Source: Clostridia bacterium
GTDB lineage: Bacteria; Bacillota; Clostridia; Oscillospirales; CAG-272
Assembly (NCBI GenBank): GCA_017416185.1
Contig: JAFQDF010000035.1
Span: forward strand, 1 to 51,520
Direction of reading: 5' to 3'
Length of the DNA stretch: 51,520 bases
Numbering within the stretch: position 1 is the stretch's first letter; each line of letters begins with the position of its first letter. The notes under the pieces are model-generated. The model was not told the DNA's origin, ran no database searches, and saw only the letters and a list, made by a program, of their open reading frames with translations. Of this stretch, positions 7,343 to 14,983 are shown piece after piece. Position numbers and translations under genes: made by a program.

Positions 7343-7827
7343 GATAGTTTCCAAAGTGAACGATCTGCCGTAGAGTCTTCCACATGGAGATAGTTCGCAA
7401 AGTGAACGATCTGTCGTAGGGTATTGCACATGGAGAAAGTTCACAAAGTGAACGATCTATCGTAGAGTCTTCCACATGGAGATAGTTCTCAAAGTGAACG
7501 ATCTGTCGTAGGGTATTGCACATGGAGAAAGTTCACAAAGTGAACGATCTATCGTAGAGGCTTACACATAGGGATGGTTCGCAAAGTGAACGATCTGTCG
7601 TAGAGGCTTACACATAGGGATGGTTCGCAAAGTGAACGATCTATCGTATAGGCTTACACATAGAGAAAGTTCGCAAAGTAAACGATCTGCCGTATAGGCT
7701 TGCACATAGAGATGGTTCGCAAAGTGAACGGTCTGCTGTGGAGTATCGAGCATAGAATAGTTTCCAAAGCGAACGATCTATCATAGAGCATCATACATAG
7801 AGATAGTTCGTAAAGTGAACGGTTTGC
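7343..7827. repeat. tandem array of a 46-bp hairpin repeat, eleven units
   Basis: Ten consecutive units (nine of 46 bp, the tenth 45) and a partial eleventh. Each unit starts GATAGTTCGCAAAGTGAACG or a close variant and contains a six-pair hairpin with an AAA loop (GTTCAC-AAA-GTGAAC in its best form), then about 26 bp of semi-conserved sequence ending CACATGGA or CACATAGA. Units 2 and 4 are almost identical, as are 3 and 5 in their first half, showing 92-bp dimer duplication. No unique spacers. The period is not a multiple of three, so the short reading frames across it are not genes. Confidence 0.92.
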
Positions 7828-8007
7828 TTTGCTTTTTGTGTAGGGGAGGATATCACCCTGCCGAAAACAAACATATTTAATTCAGCTTAATGTTGCATAT
7901 TTAATTCATCTTAATGCTGCATTGATGTACAGTCAATTATCTGTCTATTCCATTTTCACACTTAACCTGCTATAATAATACCGTAAACAGATTACGGAGG
8001 TGACGGT
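7828..8007. promoter_or_regulatory. leader and promoter region of the XRE regulator
   Basis: After the array come a GTAGGGGAGGATATCACCC motif (a diverged inverted copy is at 12335-12370), two direct copies of CATATTTAATTCA-CTTAATG-TGCAT (about 7871-7921), and an extended -10 box TGCTATAAT shortly before the gene. The ribosome site is CGGAGGTGA. Confidence 0.55.
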
Positions 8008-9114
8008 ATGCAGAACAACATCGGTAAGGTGGTAAAGCGTTTAAGAAAAGAGAGGGGCATAACACAGGAAGAGTTAGCTTGTACACTTGGAGTTACCGCA
8101 CAGGCGGTCTCAAGATGGGAAAACTGTATAGGTATTCCGGATATTTCTCTTCTCGTTCCAATAGTAAACTATTTTAACGTGAGTATGGATACTCTGTTTT
8201 CAAGAGAAAGCGACGGTATCGACAAGCAGGTAAGCGAGTTGTTGGAGAAAATAGATAACGACGGATTATCCCATATTCATAAAAACGAAGTACTTGTAAA
8301 TGCTCTCTGTCAATTTCCCGATCATCCGGATATACTCTATGCCATCGTTCAAAACGCGAAGTTTGTCGATATGTTGTGTGATGATAAAAAGGCGGCGGAG
8401 GAAATTCTCATAAATGCACTCAAGGCTGCTGATACTTATATCCGAACCTGCAAGGATGCAAATATGGTCATACGGGTAAAGAGCGATAGAATAGGATTGT
8501 TGACCGACCTGGGGCGCTATACGGAGGCCGAGCAAGCGGCGTATGAATTTGAGCTTCCGGTTATCAACGAGCATATGCATCTTGCGCAAATATGCCGAAA
8601 GCAAAAGAATTATCCACAAGAAATAACCCATATTCAGGAAAGTATCGCACGTATACTGGGATATCTCGCGGATGAGATAGAGAATCTTGGCAGAGCATAT
8701 TGGTCAAACGGAGAATACGATAAGGCGTATCAGGTGTTGAATGTTGATCTTGAATTGCCGAATATACTTCTTTCAAAGAACGGATTTCACGCTCCGTTGC
8801 AGAATTACTATGCAATAGCCGGCTTTGAGGCGGCGATATGTCTCGTTACGGATAAAAGGTATGATGAGGCAATAGACCTTCTGGAATTAATATTTGAAAA
8901 GGGAATACAACAATGTGATCATTGTACCAACCGAACGCCTATAGATTCCCCTCTTTTTTGTAATATTGATCCGTCACCCTATCACGGAGAGGTCAAGTAT
9001 GACGATTATCTGTATCAGATAACTATGAGGGAGTTTGAACCGTTGAAGGGTAACCCGAGATACGATAAATTGGTTAAGAGGTTTAATTCGTTTGATACGA
9101 GAAAGCCTGTATAA
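8008..9114 (+). CDS. XRE-family HTH regulator with a long C-terminal domain
   Basis: A 368-residue DNA-binding protein. Residues 1-62 are a classic Cro/C1-type helix-turn-helix (TQEELACTLGVTAQAVSRWE). The remaining 300 residues are largely helical with repeated Ala/Tyr/Leu patterns such as AEQAAYEFELP and GEYDKAYQVLN, like TPR-type sensor domains in related Clostridia regulators; a ligand is not known. Cysteine-containing CDHCTN near residue 308 may bind metal but lacks a clear partner pair. The ribosome site CGGAGGTGA is strong. The gene is bracketed by the two 46-bp repeat arrays together with the convergent marR gene, so it could be tied to them, but this is inference. Confidence 0.85.
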   Translation: MQNNIGKVVKRLRKERGITQEELACTLGVTAQAVSRWENCIGIPDISLLVPIVNYFNVSMDTLFSRESDGIDKQVSELLEKIDNDGLSHIHKNEVLVNALCQFPDHPDILYAIVQNAKFVDMLCDDKKAAEEILINALKAADTYIRTCKDANMVIRVKSDRIGLLTDLGRYTEAEQAAYEFELPVINEHMHLAQICRKQKNYPQEITHIQESIARILGYLADEIENLGRAYWSNGEYDKAYQVLNVDLELPNILLSKNGFHAPLQNYYAIAGFEAAICLVTDKRYDEAIDLLELIFEKGIQQCDHCTNRTPIDSPLFCNIDPSPYHGEVKYDDYLYQITMREFEPLKGNPRYDKLVKRFNSFDTRKPV

Positions 9115-9120
9115 ATTATT

Positions 9121-9146
9121 AAAGCAGTGACCGTAGTCACTGCTTT
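9121..9146 (+). terminator. terminator of the XRE gene
   Basis: An 11-bp perfect stem AAAGCAGTGAC / GTCACTGCTTT with CGTA loop, six bases after the stop. The same 26 bp recur exactly at 9421-9446. Confidence 0.85.
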
Positions 9147-9420
9147 CAGCGTGTCGATAAACCTATCGACACGCTGTCAGACTTCGAAAAGGCAGGTAGG
9201 TTTTCGTCAAATCATCTCGTAGGCGTACTAAGTACGGTAGAGAGGATTTGGCGGAAAAGTGTGAAAGGACGGTATAAACTCGATGTTTATGCCGTCCTTG
9301 AATGCTTATCTACCTCAAAAGGGAGAGATTATTAATATATTGTCGTTAAAGAATAATTGGCGAAATGTTTTATAAATATATTTTTCTTTACACGTCCGAC
9401 CAACTTTTTCGACAGTCTGA
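9147..9420. repeat. 274-bp structured insert between two identical terminators
   Basis: No gene is seen. It holds a 13-bp perfect stem CAGCGTGTCGATA / TATCGACACGCTG (9147-9176), a long imperfect palindrome around CGTAC-TAA-GTACG (about 9207-9262), and a stem AAGGACGGTATAAAC / GTTTATGCCGTCCTT (9265-9299). Its two ends carry related inverted sequence (CAGACTTCGAAAAGGCAGGT near the left, CAACTTTTTCGACAGTCTG at the right). The make-up is that of a miniature non-coding mobile element. Confidence 0.55.
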
Positions 9421-9446
9421 AAGCAGTGACCGTAGTCACTGCTTTA
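9421..9446 (-). terminator. terminator of the marR gene, overlapping its stop codon
   Basis: Identical in all 26 bases to 9121-9146. On the minus strand the last codons and the TGA stop of the MarR gene lie inside the stem. Confidence 0.8.
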
Positions 9447-9852
9447 ATATATTCATTATGGTGCTGAATGCTTCCATTAACTTTTGCCTGTCAACCTCAC
9501 CTAATGCCGCTATCTTTTTTCCGACTCTTGATGAGGCAGAGGACATAAATGTTTCAATATAAGTCTTGCCCTTATCGGTGAGATAGAGAAGGTAGATCCT
9601 TGCATCATTTTCTGCTTCTTCTCGGCGAATATATCCCTCTTTTTCATAGTCCTTTATTATTCTGCTGATGTAACTCTTGCTGATATGTAATCGTTTTGAT
9701 ACTGATGCAGCCGTACAACCGCGGTTTTTATAAATATCATACAAGATCCTCTGTACGGTATCGGAACAGCCGGTATCAAAGTATCCGGTTTCCATCAGTC
9801 CGAACAATGCCGGAGAAAAATCACGGAACAACTTATCTGAGTCTCTGCCCAT
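9436..9852 (-). CDS. MarR-family transcriptional regulator
   Basis: A 138-residue winged-helix regulator of typical MarR length. The core reads CTAASVSKRLHISKSYISRI (recognition helix) followed by the wing REEAENDARIYLLYLTDKG, where the Asp-Arg pair of the family is present. MarR proteins are dimers that usually repress neighbouring transporter or detoxification genes until a small molecule binds; no such target is adjacent, so it may act on its own promoter or elsewhere. Its promoter has a palindrome over the -10 box, fitting self-control. It converges on the XRE gene. Confidence 0.88.
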   Translation of the reverse strand: MGRDSDKLFRDFSPALFGLMETGYFDTGCSDTVQRILYDIYKNRGCTAASVSKRLHISKSYISRIIKDYEKEGYIRREEAENDARIYLLYLTDKGKTYIETFMSSASSRVGKKIAALGEVDRQKLMEAFSTIMNILKQ

Positions 9853-9881
9853 AACAACCTCACAAACCGTTATTTTATGAC

Positions 9882-9913
9882 TTGATTATATCAAAATCGG
9901 AATATAAAGTCAA
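9882..9913 (-). promoter_or_regulatory. marR promoter with overlapping palindrome
   Basis: Minus-strand TTGACT (9908-9913), 17-base spacer, TATAAT (9885-9890). TTGAT-TAT-ATCAA (9882-9894) is a near-perfect palindrome lying over the -10 box, a likely site for MarR itself. Confidence 0.65.
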
Positions 9914-9926
9914 TGGGCGTTAGACA

Positions 9927-10130
9927 GATCGTTCACAAAGTGAACAATCTCTCATAGAGGATCATAAACAAAGATGGTTTACAAAGTGAACAATCTTTCG
10001 CAGCGGTATATATACAGAGATAGTTCGCAAAGTGAACGATCTGCTGTTGAGACATTACATATTAAAGATAGTTTACAAAGCGAACGGCCTTTATAGTGTC
10101 AGATATGGCGAAGGTTCAAAAAGCCAACGA
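9927..10130. repeat. second 46-bp hairpin repeat array, diverged
   Basis: Four to five units at 9927, 9973, 10019, 10067 and about 10111. Each has the GTTCAC-AAA-GTGAAC type hairpin or a decayed form; the first shows the fullest palindrome, GATCGTTCAC-AAA-GTGAACAATC. Same family and orientation as the array at 7343-7827, but older by its divergence. Confidence 0.85.
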
Positions 10131-10394
10131 TCCGGGATTGATTTAGAGTGTATATTCATATAAGATTCAAAAGAAGAAGACCGATGGATTCGTTTGAAAT
10201 CTATCGGTCGTTATATGTTTTTAGACTAATAAAATATATGAAATCTGTTTTAATGCGTTCTGATAATATGTATTCGTATCAGCGGAGCTGTCGGGATAAG
10301 TTTTAATTCTTTTGTTTTCGTATTCAGTATATTTGTTTACGATTTTAACAAAGAAGTTATTTTATTGTGATACATATCAGACAAATCAATTGGG
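10131..10394. other. gene-free stretch with one strong hairpin
   Basis: A-T rich sequence between the repeat array and the 3' end of the next gene. The only structure seen is GACCGAT-GATT / AATC-ATCGGTC (10179-10209), a possible terminator for the minus-strand gene at 10395. No open frame with a ribosome site was seen. Confidence 0.5.
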
Positions 10395-10952
10395 TCATTC
10401 GGATGCCTTACCGTCTATCTCAAAAGCTCCAAGACCTATATAACAAAGTATTTTACCGGACGTGATTTCGTTATGAGTGAATGCAATATACCAATCAAGA
10501 GACTCATCCATTACATATACGTCCTCACCCCAATACTGTTCATTGGGATGACGGCCCAAATCATGTAATAATATCTCCGTCACTTTGTTTGCTTCCATTT
10601 TCAAAATAGTATCGGATAAAAAGTATTTCGTGTACGGATACGGTAGTGTCGGACAAGAATCAGGATAAATATGCTCCTTTGGACGAATATCCCACATAAC
10701 AAATACCTGACGATCATCAAGCCGCCTCAGAATATCCACTGCCTTATGAAATTCCTCCCTACGGTAGGATTCTTTCTTCAGACAATCCCACAGAAAAGAA
10801 AAACGTATATCATATCCGTATACAACATCGGTAGCTTTCATCGTCTTGATCCATTGCACATAGTTTTTATGTGATGTGTCTACGTACAGGTCAATGAATC
10901 TCTTACGAATTCTGTAAGCACATTCCGCCGGAATAATATTGGATTCAAACAT
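10395..10952 (-). CDS. uncharacterised protein downstream of an AraC regulator, 185 residues
   Basis: I do not recognise this protein. It is soluble, rich in aromatic residues (Tyr, Trp, Phe) and in His and Asp, without signal peptide or membrane segment. Blocks that look structured include FSFLWDCLKKESYRREEF, RQVFVMWDIRP and SLDWYIAFTHNE. AGGAAG stands before the ATG at 10952; a GTG at 10967 overlaps that site. The gene starts 17 bp after the AraC stop on the same strand, so the two are almost surely one transcript and may work together. Confidence 0.65.
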   Translation of the reverse strand: MFESNIIPAECAYRIRKRFIDLYVDTSHKNYVQWIKTMKATDVVYGYDIRFSFLWDCLKKESYRREEFHKAVDILRRLDDRQVFVMWDIRPKEHIYPDSCPTLPYPYTKYFLSDTILKMEANKVTEILLHDLGRHPNEQYWGEDVYVMDESLDWYIAFTHNEITSGKILCYIGLGAFEIDGKASE

Positions 10953-10969
10953 TACTCTTCCTTTCACGG

Positions 10970-11812
10970 TTAAAGATCTCTTTTCATATATTCCTTTAAC
11001 GTCACACCGTAATATTTCTTAAAAATTCGGCTTATGTAGTTTACGTTGTCAAGTCCCACGAACTCTCCCGCTTTTCTGGCAGAATAACCGAAGCGGCGCA
11101 TAAGCTCAAGCATATGGTTCAGCTTCATACGGTTGATATATTCGGTTATGGGCATTCCCTTATATTTTGAGAATATATTGGTAAGGTAGTTTTTTGAAAT
11201 GCCTATATGCTCGGCTATCTCCTCTACCATTATGTGACGGGTAATGTTATCCATAGCATATTTTTCCGCCATAGTACAGTAGCGCTTTGTTGCGGGAGGT
11301 ACCGACTGACCCTCGTTCTTCTTCTCCGTACAGCTTTTAATATAGGAAAGAAGCTTCATATAGTCGCTGCATTCTTCAAAGTAGCTTGAGGTATGAAGGG
11401 AGGCACTTTTTGAAACTATCTTTTTTAGTATATCCGCAATACGCTCGTTCTGAGGTATTATAAGAGGAAGTGAGATGGTTGTGGGGCTGTCCTCTCCTTC
11501 TGTATACTCGATGATAGCCTCGGTGGTGATGTGCCTGTGTATACCCTTGTCACGGGTCCTTATCTCAAATTTGCTTTTAGGCGGAATGATAAAGATATCT
11601 CCCTCGTTTGCGGTATGGCAGCTTCCGTCCTCAGCCTTGAATATGATGGGATTGAGCTTTACCGTACCTATCTCCATAACTCCGGTATTGTATTCCCTGT
11701 GCAGGGGAGGATAATCCTCGGTCTCCAATACGTACTTATAATCCGTTGCCGTATGCTCGTGAGCGTAGGCTATTTTTACGAAGCTTTTAATGTCGATTTT
11801 TGTAGTTTTCAT
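10970..11812 (-). CDS. AraC-family transcriptional regulator
   Basis: A 280-residue regulator with an N-terminal cupin-like sensor half (about 20-115; PPKSKFEIRTRD is a typical cupin strand) and a C-terminal pair of helix-turn-helix motifs (about 180-280): IMVEEIAEHIGISKNYLTNI and KAGEFVGLDNVNYISRIF. Such proteins answer to sugars or other small ligands. The in-frame ATG at 11860 is rejected because a consensus promoter lies between it and the ATG at 11812. With that promoter, transcription would begin on or next to the start codon and no ribosome site is present, so the message looks leaderless. The next gene is the unknown at 10395-10952. Confidence 0.85.
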   Translation of the reverse strand: MKTTKIDIKSFVKIAYAHEHTATDYKYVLETEDYPPLHREYNTGVMEIGTVKLNPIIFKAEDGSCHTANEGDIFIIPPKSKFEIRTRDKGIHRHITTEAIIEYTEGEDSPTTISLPLIIPQNERIADILKKIVSKSASLHTSSYFEECSDYMKLLSYIKSCTEKKNEGQSVPPATKRYCTMAEKYAMDNITRHIMVEEIAEHIGISKNYLTNIFSKYKGMPITEYINRMKLNHMLELMRRFGYSARKAGEFVGLDNVNYISRIFKKYYGVTLKEYMKRDL

Positions 11813-11818
11813 AGTTTT

Positions 11819-11847
11819 ACTATAGCACAAATTAATGCAAATGTAAA
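11819..11847 (-). promoter_or_regulatory. araC-type promoter, likely leaderless start
   Basis: Minus-strand TTTACA, a 17-base spacer, and extended -10 TGCTATAGT, followed by only six bases (AAAACT) before the ATG at 11812. Confidence 0.6.
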
Positions 11848-11884
11848 TACTTTCCTGCATTTTTTAATTATTTTAGATTTTCCT

Positions 11885-11914
11885 ATTGACAACCGTTGTC
11901 AATAGTGATATAAT
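11885..11914 (+). promoter_or_regulatory. perR promoter with perfect 9-1-9 palindromic operator
   Basis: TTGACA (11886-11891), 17-base spacer, TATAAT (11909-11914). ATTGACAAC-C-GTTGTCAAT (11885-11903) is a perfect 19-bp palindrome covering the -35 box, placed like the Fur/PerR boxes of Bacillus, which have 7-1-7 symmetry. Confidence 0.8.
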
Positions 11915-11945
11915 AGAGCCACAGTAAAGAACAGGAGGCGATGAG

Positions 11946-12320
11946 ATGGAAAGACGTAATACCCGTCAGCTTGAAGCGATACGGTCGTATGCCGAGCATT
12001 CAAAGAGCCATCCCACAGCCGAGGATGTTTACCGTGAGATAGTCAAAACTATCCCCGATATCAGTTTGCGAACCGTCTATCGAAACCTCAATAAGCTCTC
12101 AGAGGAGGGTATACTTCGTAAGATACAGGTTCCAAACGGTCCCGACCGATTTGACAGTACCCTTGAACCTCACCAGCATATACTCTGTACCGAGTGTGGC
12201 GAGTTCATCGACGTGTTTATGAACAACGAGGAGAGATTACTTGAAGAAATCAAGGACCTCTGCGGTTACGAGATAACGGGAATAGACGTTGTTTACAGGG
12301 GCAGATGTCCTAAGCATTGA
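11946..12320 (+). CDS. perR: PerR-like Fur-family peroxide/metal regulator
   Basis: A 124-residue Fur-family repressor. All five residues that bind the regulatory metal in Bacillus PerR have counterparts: H22 (in HPTAEDVY), D70 (RFD), H76, H78 and D89. These support a PerR rather than Zur role: peroxide oxidises a ligand His and releases the DNA. The structural zinc site keeps C81 and C84, but the second CxxC is replaced by C121-P-K-H124 at the very end. GAGGCGATGAG precedes the ATG at 11946. A perfect palindrome overlaps its own promoter, and rubrerythrin follows 196 bp later, a classic PerR target. Confidence 0.82.
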   Translation: MERRNTRQLEAIRSYAEHSKSHPTAEDVYREIVKTIPDISLRTVYRNLNKLSEEGILRKIQVPNGPDRFDSTLEPHQHILCTECGEFIDVFMNNEERLLEEIKDLCGYEITGIDVVYRGRCPKH

Positions 12321-12516
12321 GCTGAAAGCGGTATTCGGGAGGATGATATCCTCCCCTACAAAAAGAAAACGGTTTATGACCGTAAAACTTGTTTTGCAAT
12401 AATCGGCAAAAAATATTATTTGTTTATCCTCTGTTTTAGTGAATAGAGAATAGTGAATAATGAATAGTGAATAAATAATAAATTAATAAATTCTACATAA
12501 TAAGGAGAACAACACA
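12321..12516. repeat. perR-rbr spacer with hairpin and partial heptamer array
   Basis: Contains the hairpin GGAGGAT-GAT-ATCCTCC (about 12339-12355), the inverted counterpart of a motif at 7838-7870, and an AGTGAAT heptamer array (12437-12484) that looks like one arm of the composite element. AAGGAG precedes rubrerythrin. No copy of the perR palindrome is seen here. Confidence 0.6.
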
Positions 12517-13056
12517 ATGGAACTCAAAGGATCAAAGACAGAACAGAATCTCTGGGCAGCATTTGCAGGCGAAAGCCAGGCAAGAAACAAGTACACCTAC
12601 TACGCATCCAAGGCGAAGAAGGAAGGCTACGTACAGATCGCAAAGATCTTCGAGGAGACCGCCAACAACGAAAAGGAGCACGCTAAGCTCTGGTTCAAGG
12701 CTCTTCACAACGACGGCATCCCCGCCACCGCCGAGAACCTGCTTGACGCTGCAGAGGGCGAAAACTACGAGTGGACCGATATGTACGCAGGCTTTGCAAA
12801 GACTGCAAAGGAAGAGGGCTTTGATAAGTTAGCTTACCTCTTTGAGGCAGTAGGCAAGATCGAAAAGGAGCACGAGGAAAGATACCGCAGACTCCTTGAG
12901 AACGTAAAGACCGGTAAGGTATTCGTAAGAGACGGCAAGCAGGCGTGGGTATGCGGCAACTGCGGACACCTCCACGTAGGCGAGGGCGCTCCCGAGCTTT
13001 GCCCCGTATGTGCTCATCCTCAGGCATACTTTGAGATCAAGGCTGATAATTTTTAA
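12517..13056 (+). CDS. rbr: rubrerythrin (NADH-linked peroxidase)
   Basis: A 179-residue rubrerythrin that reduces hydrogen peroxide to water in the cytoplasm. The four-helix diiron domain has E19, E52, H55, E116 and H119 in the two ExxH-type motifs ([15 protein letters not shown]). The C-terminal rubredoxin-like domain has C146, C149, C162 and C165 (CGNCGH, CPVCAH), which pass electrons to the diiron site. The length is usual. Codon use is strongly biased (AAG, GAG, TAC, GAC), which suggests high expression. It follows the perR-like gene on the same strand and would be expected to belong to its regulon, though the operator is not repeated here. A strong terminator follows. Confidence 0.96.
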   Translation: MELKGSKTEQNLWAAFAGESQARNKYTYYASKAKKEGYVQIAKIFEETANNEKEHAKLWFKALHNDGIPATAENLLDAAEGENYEWTDMYAGFAKTAKEEGFDKLAYLFEAVGKIEKEHEERYRRLLENVKTGKVFVRDGKQAWVCGNCGHLHVGEGAPELCPVCAHPQAYFEIKADNF

Positions 13057-13074
13057 TAAATAATATCAATAAAC

Positions 13075-13108
13075 AAAGGTTTTTGTATCATTGTGTACAA
13101 AAACCTTT
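13075..13108 (+). terminator. terminator after rubrerythrin
   Basis: A 13-bp perfect stem AAAGGTTTTTGTA / TACAAAAACCTTT with an eight-base loop. Confidence 0.85.
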
Positions 13109-13117
13109 TGTTTGTTA

Positions 13118-13146
13118 TTGAAAAAAACTTTGGTATGTGATAGAAT
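13118..13146 (+). promoter_or_regulatory. promoter of the PH-domain gene
   Basis: TTGAAA (13118-13123), 17-base spacer, TAGAAT (13141-13146); AAAGGAG ribosome site follows before the ATG at 13177. Confidence 0.7.
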
Positions 13147-13176
13147 AGTATCAACAAAATCAAAGGAGAAAATGTT

Positions 13177-13545
13177 ATGGAATACACCTGGCAGGACAGA
13201 AAGAGAACACTTTTCGGTTTACCCCTGAGCTTTACGGTATACAGACTTACCGAGGAAAAGCTCTTTATAGAGACGGGCTTTTTTAACAAAAAGGAGGAGG
13301 AGATCAGACTTTACCGTATACTTGATCTTACCCTTAACCGCAGCTTCGGTCAGAGACTTTTCGGTGTGGGAACCATACACTGCTGCACCGCTGATAAGTC
13401 TACTCCCGAGTTTGATATCAAGAGCATCAAGCATCCTAAAGACATCAAAAATATGCTGTCCGATATGGTTGAGGCTCAGCGTGAAGCAAAGAATATTACC
13501 GCCCGCGAATTTATCGACGACGATGAAGAGGACTGCATACATTAA
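13177..13545 (+). CDS. bacterial PH-domain (YdbS-like, DUF304) protein
   Basis: A 122-residue protein with one bacterial pleckstrin-homology-like domain: alternating strands such as FTVYRLTEEKLFIETGFFNK, then the conserved EEIRLYRILDLTLNRSF and FGVGTIHCC segments, ending in a short helix and a highly acidic tail (DDDEED). Unlike YdbS itself it has no membrane helices, so it would be cytoplasmic. Function of this family is poorly known. It has its own promoter and ends 10 bp before the O-acyltransferase gene, so the three genes to 16090 probably form an operon. Confidence 0.8.
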   Translation: MEYTWQDRKRTLFGLPLSFTVYRLTEEKLFIETGFFNKKEEEIRLYRILDLTLNRSFGQRLFGVGTIHCCTADKSTPEFDIKSIKHPKDIKNMLSDMVEAQREAKNITAREFIDDDEEDCIH

Positions 13546-13555
13546 GGTTTTATAA

Positions 13556-14974
13556 ATGGTTTTCAGTTCAACGATATTTCTGTGTGTCTTTTTGCCGTTG
13601 GTGCTTTTGTTATACTACATAGCACCCGGAAAATGGGCAAAGAACATAGTTTTACTTGTATTCAGCCTTATATTCTACGGATGGGGCGAGCCGAGACTTC
13701 TTATACTTATGGTGGTCTCGCTTTTGGCAAACTATCTCTTCGGCATCCTTATCCACCACAGTCACTTAAAGGACAGGAAGGGAAAGCTGTGGCTTTGGCT
13801 TTCGGTAGTCTTTAATATAGGGCTGTTATTCTATTTTAAATATTTCACCTTTGCGGCAGAAAGTATTGCCGCACTTACAGGAGCCGATTGGGTCATAAAG
13901 GAGATAGCTCTGCCTATAGGTATTTCCTTCTATACATTTCAGGGTATGAGCTACGTTATAGACGTTTACCGCGAGGATATCTCTGTCAAGCCTATGGTAC
14001 AGAAAAATCCTGTCAAGGTTGCATTGTATATCTCTATGTTCCCTCAGCTTATCGCAGGTCCCATCGTGCGATACGAGGATATTCTGCCTTATCTTGATAA
14101 GAGGAAACACACCCTTGAAAAATTTGCAGAGGGTGTGGAGGTATTTATCATAGGCCTTGCAAAGAAGGTCATCTTTGCCAACCTCTTGGGTGAGGTCGCT
14201 ACCTCCCTTATGGAGACTAACGTAGGTATGATAGGCACCTCTCACGCCTGGCTTGGGGCGATCTGTTATACTATGCAGATATTCTACGACTTTTCGGGTT
14301 ATTCCGAAATGGCGATAGGCTTGGGTAAGATGTTCGGCTTTGAGTTTATGCAGAACTTCAATTTCCCTTACATATCAAGAAGCATAACCGAGTTCTGGAG
14401 ACGCTGGCATATATCTCTTTCCGGCTGGTTCAGAGATTATCTGTATATACCTCTCGGCGGAAACAGAAGGGGAAATGTATATTTCAATCTCTTCGTGGTA
14501 TTCCTTGCCACCGGCATATGGCACGGTGCCGCCTGGGGCTTTGTGATATGGGGTCTCTGGCACGGTGCGTTTATGCTTATCGAGCGTATACTTAAAAAGC
14601 ATCCTCTGTCCGTAAGACTTCCGAAATTTCTTTCGGGAGCGCTCGGATGGGTATATTCTATGCTTGTGGTCATTTTCGGCTGGGTACTGTTCAGGATCGT
14701 AGACCTGCCCGCAACCCTTGATTACATCAAGCTCATGCTCGGTATAGGTAATCCCGAGTATGTCCGTTACGGTGTTATGTATTATCTCAATGCAAGGACA
14801 TTGACGGTGCTTATAGCGGCGGTGATCTGTTGCTTCCCCTGGAAGAATATCATCAAGCCTAAAGGAGCTTGGTTTACGGTATTTAAGCGTATAGCTTTAA
14901 CAGCACTTTTCGTTATCAGCTTTATGCTTATAACCAACAGTACGTATAATCCCTTTATTTACTTCAGATTTTAG
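13556..14974 (+). CDS. MBOAT-family O-acyltransferase (AlgI/DltB/PatA-like)
   Basis: A 472-residue integral membrane protein with about eleven hydrophobic segments. It carries the MBOAT hallmarks: EFWRRWHISLSGWFRDY with H285 and the catalytic-region IWHGAAWG with H323. Such proteins move acyl groups, usually acetyl, across the membrane to a sugar polymer outside. The next gene is an AlgJ/AlgX-like protein, the standard partner that completes the transfer on the outer face, so this pair probably O-acetylates a cell-surface polysaccharide or peptidoglycan. The polymer is not identifiable here. The ATG at 13556 has a weak AAGG site. Confidence 0.92.
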   Translation: MVFSSTIFLCVFLPLVLLLYYIAPGKWAKNIVLLVFSLIFYGWGEPRLLILMVVSLLANYLFGILIHHSHLKDRKGKLWLWLSVVFNIGLLFYFKYFTFAAESIAALTGADWVIKEIALPIGISFYTFQGMSYVIDVYREDISVKPMVQKNPVKVALYISMFPQLIAGPIVRYEDILPYLDKRKHTLEKFAEGVEVFIIGLAKKVIFANLLGEVATSLMETNVGMIGTSHAWLGAICYTMQIFYDFSGYSEMAIGLGKMFGFEFMQNFNFPYISRSITEFWRRWHISLSGWFRDYLYIPLGGNRRGNVYFNLFVVFLATGIWHGAAWGFVIWGLWHGAFMLIERILKKHPLSVRLPKFLSGALGWVYSMLVVIFGWVLFRIVDLPATLDYIKLMLGIGNPEYVRYGVMYYLNARTLTVLIAAVICCFPWKNIIKPKGAWFTVFKRIALTALFVISFMLITNSTYNPFIYFRF

Positions 14975-14983
14975 GAGGCAAGT

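Noticed and set aside
7237..7753. Three minus-strand reading frames with repeated MCNTLRQIVHFANYLH-like peptides
   Set aside because: They are by-products of the non-coding repeat; the 46-bp period shifts frame, and there are no ribosome sites.
7343..7827. CRISPR-like look of the 46-bp array
   Set aside because: Units abut with no unique spacers, the whole 46 bp is conserved, and no cas gene is near.
12437..12484. A PerR-type operator before rubrerythrin
   Set aside because: The sequence is an AGTGAAT heptamer array with no match to the palindrome at 11885-11903.
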